A stretch of 64,000 nt of DNA from Epiperipatus broadwayi (taxonomy: Eukaryota; Onychophora; Udeonychophora; Euonychophora; Peripatidae), in contig JAQFVV010000021.1 in NCBI GenBank assembly GCA_028023455.1, positions 7,404,853-7,468,852 of the forward strand, given 5' to 3'. Both the position numbers and the translations under genes were made by a program. Positions 60,411 to 64,000 of this stretch are shown here, piece after piece (the first letter of the stretch is position 1; every line of letters starts with the position of its first letter). Under the pieces are notes generated by a model. That model was not told the origin of the DNA. It made no database searches and was given only the letters and a program-made list of their open reading frames with translations.

Positions 60411-62637
60411 GTTACAATAATAATAATGCATTACTTCCTTTAATATTTTGTTGTCATAGAAACCTATTTCAATGATCTTAGGCTAATACCTATTAAAATT
60501 AACTACAAATAAAAAAAATATATACTTGACATTCCACTGCATACTGAAATTACACCTATATATTATACAATATATTACACAATATATTATAATTTAATAA
60601 TTAGTGAACATTATGATGAATATTTATAATAAACTAAGATTTCACTTTTAACTAAGATTAAAAGGGGAATCCCCATTTAATAAATATTTACCATTTGTGT
60701 TGTAAAAGTTGTAAATGTTTGTTGTAATCTTATGAGAATGCCTTTTTCATCAATGGAAACACCATATAAATTTATAAACAGAAATCATAACAATGTTAAT
60801 TGATGCGTACCATGAACAAATTTTTTCATTCAATCAGAGAACCCATAAAACTTTCAAGATATTGTAACGTTCTCCACGTCTTGCTAGGCCTCTATATGCA
60901 ATAAATACACTAGTTGATCAAGTTATGCGAAAAGAAGAAAGTTGTATTTCTATTTCTAAAAAACGTAACTATATTTCCTGATCAACTCTACCTAGTAATT
61001 GTTACGATTTATGCTATTGACGAAGTCAGCTTTTATTTCTTTTATCAGGGTGCCAGGATTCATATAAGAATCCGCTGAAATCTGTCAAATCACGTCTCGC
61101 AAATTAAAAAGAAAAATGCTTTTAAAAGAATCGGTATTATATTTTACTGTAACTAGCATTATTTTTTTGGCAAAGTTAAATTATATTTTTAATTCTCACT
61201 AAACTAATATTAATAAATTTAATAATAAATACTAATAATTATTATTAATAACGTACAATGAAAAAGGTTGATAAAATTAAAATCCTTTTTTATTCTAACA
61301 AACTAAAAATATTTTTAAGTTAAATAAGTAAATAACATTGGAAAGTACACACTCTAATCCAGATAATGAATCGATTAATAAAAACAGTTAGATAAAGTAA
61401 TTAAAGCAATTTAATAATGTTCACTTCTTACAATTCATTTCCAAGAGCTTGTATAAAGTTCTTTAAAAGAAAGTCCTTTGAGTATGAAAATTAAAGTCCA
61501 TATCAGGATTGTATTATAAGTATATTTTTAAGAATTGTTTGCAAACGCTTATTTTTGTCACAATCAGGAATGGTTAATCTTAACTTACCGGTAAGTTTAG
61601 TGAGTTCATGAAGCTTGTAGATTACTATTCATAGTTTTTTTTTGAGACATAATGAGCTCGGCCATTGGTTATAAGTTGATCTTGTGGTCTATTCTACTGG
61701 TTGGTCACAAAAGTTCTCTGGTATCCATCTTCTGGAACGATATCAGCAAAGTTCCGGTTCACTCCAACATGCAGAATTATTTCAGCATAGGGTGATCCTG
61801 GACATATTCTTGATATCCAGGACCAACTATAACAAAAACAGATGAAACAAGACCCTGGTCAAACTGGCCTCTCTCTTTTTATACTCGAGGCCTAGTTTTC
61901 AGATTTCTGCGCACATTATTATCATGGCATTTAGGTTTATAATCTTGTACATTTTTTTTATCAGTTTTCAATTACAAAATTCTCTTTTTTATCAAGTCTT
62001 TCAGCCATCTTTAATTAGCTAAAATATTTTTCTTTTAGCTTATCTGGATTAGTAATTTGTGTCTTTTGTACTCTCCAATTTTTACTTTTATTTTTTAATT
62101 ACATGAATTTTTATTACAACAAAGTGTAGACATAAGGAAATTGTATTCATGTAAACAGAGATAACTTTTAACCTTTGATGTTGCTAAGAAACTATCAATT
62201 ACTATTAATTGAAATACTCATGTGCTAAACAACTATTCTTCATTAATAGATCTTTTTTTTTTTTGGATTTATTGATAAAAAAAGAATGTCCTTCTTTTAC
62301 TTCAAGCCTAAGTTGTTAAATGGATTTAAATCCAGAAAGTTATTTTTTATATATGTGAGAATATGAAAGAAAAAGTATAACATCTTTCTTGACATTGCAT
62401 GATTATATATATATATATAATTTTACTTTTTTCAGTGAGGATTTTACCTGTAAAGTTTTAGCTTTCAAATCCAGCCCTATTTATACTTTTTAACATATAT
62501 TTACTTCTACTTTACAAAATTATATTATTGTAAATTTGTTAATTACAAGAGAATATATTTTGAAAGAATTTATATCAAAATAATAAAGCTTTTTTGTTTT
62601 GTTCTATTATCATATAACTGTGAAAATATTAAATAAT

Positions 62638-62699
<62 letters not shown>

Positions 62700-63039
62700 C
62701 ATTAAAATCATAATATATCTTTTTATATAATAAACTTTTCAGCTATAATGTAACTAAACAATAACCAATTGAAACAGATGGTGGAACATGAATCATATGA
62801 TTTAGTTGTTACTAATAGCATATGTCTAATTATTTCAAGCTTAATGCAATAATACAGATGCTATTACTGATTTTTGAATTGCATAGTTTAGTTTATACTA
62901 TCTGTTTTGTTTTAGTTGGTGATAATTAAAGGTTTTTATTTAGTTTAATGCATAGAAAATGTCCATTATAATTTCTGATATGTAATTATATAATTGAATA
63001 TTTATAAATACAGTAATCAGATATATTTTAAAAATTTTA
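60411..63039. other. No recognisable gene
   Basis: 60860-61110 and 61600-61910 are less AT-rich. TGTAACGTTCTCC at 60866 and a TATACTCGAGGCC at about 61882 are vaguely LTR-like, but no second LTR, primer site or target duplication was found. Nothing else is supportable. Confidence 0.35.
62636..62696. repeat. (TA)n microsatellite
   Basis: About 28 TA dinucleotides with one break. Confidence 0.95.
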
Positions 63040-63815
63040 TCCACTTAGTAGCGCTTTTGACTATGCTTGCAGTTTTTGTCAACTAACATTTTGAAAGGTT
63101 AACCTCCCCACAATTCTGTGATCTTAACATTTGCTGCCTGCCTGTTAATTAAGTCATTTTTGTATTTGTATATTAGCATAGCTTCTTTTATTTTTCTTTT
63201 GTTGTTATTTTTTTTAATTTGCAATATTTTAATGTTATTGTAATTGAAGTTAAAACCATAAATACATGAATTATTATGGTTGTGAAAAACGGATGCTGAA
63301 ACATTATTTATTTTGCAATTTTGATTCGACTTCTAAACTTTTTTTAACATAAGCAAGTGCTCTTTAGTTTTTTTTTCCAACTTATATCTTGATTCACCTA
63401 TATATCCATTACCATACCTACATATCCATTTATAAATAATACAATTTTTATTTACAAATGAGGTTTTATTTTTAGAATTATTTATTAATTCATTTAATGT
63501 AGGAGGTGTGTAAAATGCAGTATCATATATACCTTTACAAATTTTCCTTATAAAATTTACTTGATCATTTGAAATGTATGGTATTGATATCCATATTTTT
63601 TATTAGTAGGAGGATCAATATTATTATTAAAATTTTTATTCTTATATCTCATCTTAAAATCTTTAATAACATTATATATATATGATTATAATTGTAACCA
63701 ACATTTAACAATTCATTTGAATATATTTCAATATTTTTGCCTTTATCCGATAAAAATATGCAAAGACTTTTATTTTTAAATAAAAAAAGACTTCAAACCT
63801 GCCATTTTATGTTTC
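63040..63815 (-). pseudogene. Penelope-like element, minus copy, GIY-YIG end, broken
   Basis: Minus strand: VPMSHKISGF-like residues near 63815, then KSFLF, then (63440-63330) CIIYKWICRYGNGYIGESRYKLEKK, the GIY-YIG core, then a frameshift and NVKITELWGG with stop TAA at 63099-63101. It is closely related to the copy at 15265, whose end reads NVKITELWEI. A decayed hammerhead-like motif lies at 63047-63083. Confidence 0.75.
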
Positions 63816-64000
63816 AAGAGTGCCAATGTCACATAAAATATCAGGGTTTGAAGTCTTTTTTATTTAGAAATAATAGTCTTTACAAATATTTATCAGATAA
63901 AGGCAAAAATATTGAAATATATTAGAATGAATTGTTAAATGTTGGTTACAATTATAATCATATATATAATGTTATTAAAGATTTTAAAATGATATATAAG
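63816..64000 (+). pseudogene. Penelope-like element, plus copy, cut by the window end
   Basis: Plus strand: VPMSHKISG, then after a +1 shift GLKSFLFRNNSLYKYLSDK, then NELLNVGYNYNHIYNVIKDFK to the edge. It is head-to-head with the minus copy, the junction being at about 63795-63830. Same family as 15265 (LSGLKSFLFRNEKLCKYSSDK). Confidence 0.78.

Noticed and set aside
60866-61910. Solo LTR of a Gypsy-type retrotransposon
   Set aside because: Only a TGTAACG start and a TATA-like word; no matching end, target duplication or second LTR.

Overview
This window looks like AT-rich nuclear DNA from an animal, probably an invertebrate. I see no convincing intact host gene. It carries long non-coding stretches, tRNA-derived SINEs, Penelope-like elements (PLEs) with a GIY-YIG domain, decayed LINE, pogo-, Merlin- and hAT-type transposons, microsatellites and a large satellite. 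Sequence alone does not fix the species. A SPIN-like hAT MITE and many tRNA SINEs would suit a mollusc or flatworm, but that is only a guess.

Layout. 1-5944 holds nothing I can name. 5945-7289 is a decayed pogo/Tigger-like transposon. 9147-9281 is a short tRNA SINE, followed by a (TTA)n run. 11681-13348 is a dead Merlin/IS1595-type transposon. 13477-14830 holds two hairpin-shaped elements with hammerhead-ribozyme motifs, and 15050-16400 a PLE with an inverted 3' end. 17138-18280 is a short satellite array. 19306-25036 mixes a retroposed tRNA-Gly, SINEs, a hAT MITE and another hammerhead hairpin element. 25434-26245 is a 174-bp tandem repeat. 27405-27640 and 37460-38890 are LINE remnants. Two blocks of a 47-bp minisatellite lie at 30790-31360 and 34190-35275. 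40771-41349 is a fold-back MITE.

The most striking part is 45385-60400, a nest of four insertions. An old hammerhead-satellite relative was entered by a pogo-like transposon (TA target). That was entered by a head-to-head pair of PLE copies (12-bp target duplication). One PLE copy was then entered by about 9 kb of 435-bp satellite units (10-bp target duplication), 12 units in one direction and 9 in the other.

Each 435-bp unit contains what reads as a complete type I hammerhead ribozyme: CTGAGGA box, GTGC/GCAC stem II, GAAA box, short stem III, GTC cleavage site, and a two-part stem I with an internal loop. A second, unrelated-looking family (13477, 14556, 21873 and 38121; a fifth fragment at 35705 lacks the motif) has a different hammerhead core built on CTGATGA. 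The PLEs carry a decayed hammerhead-like motif near their 3' ends. Together these resemble metazoan retrozymes: non-autonomous elements whose transcripts self-cleave to unit length, circularise, and are thought to be spread by PLE-type reverse transcriptases. Ribozyme folding here was done by hand from the sequence; activity and mobilisation are inference.
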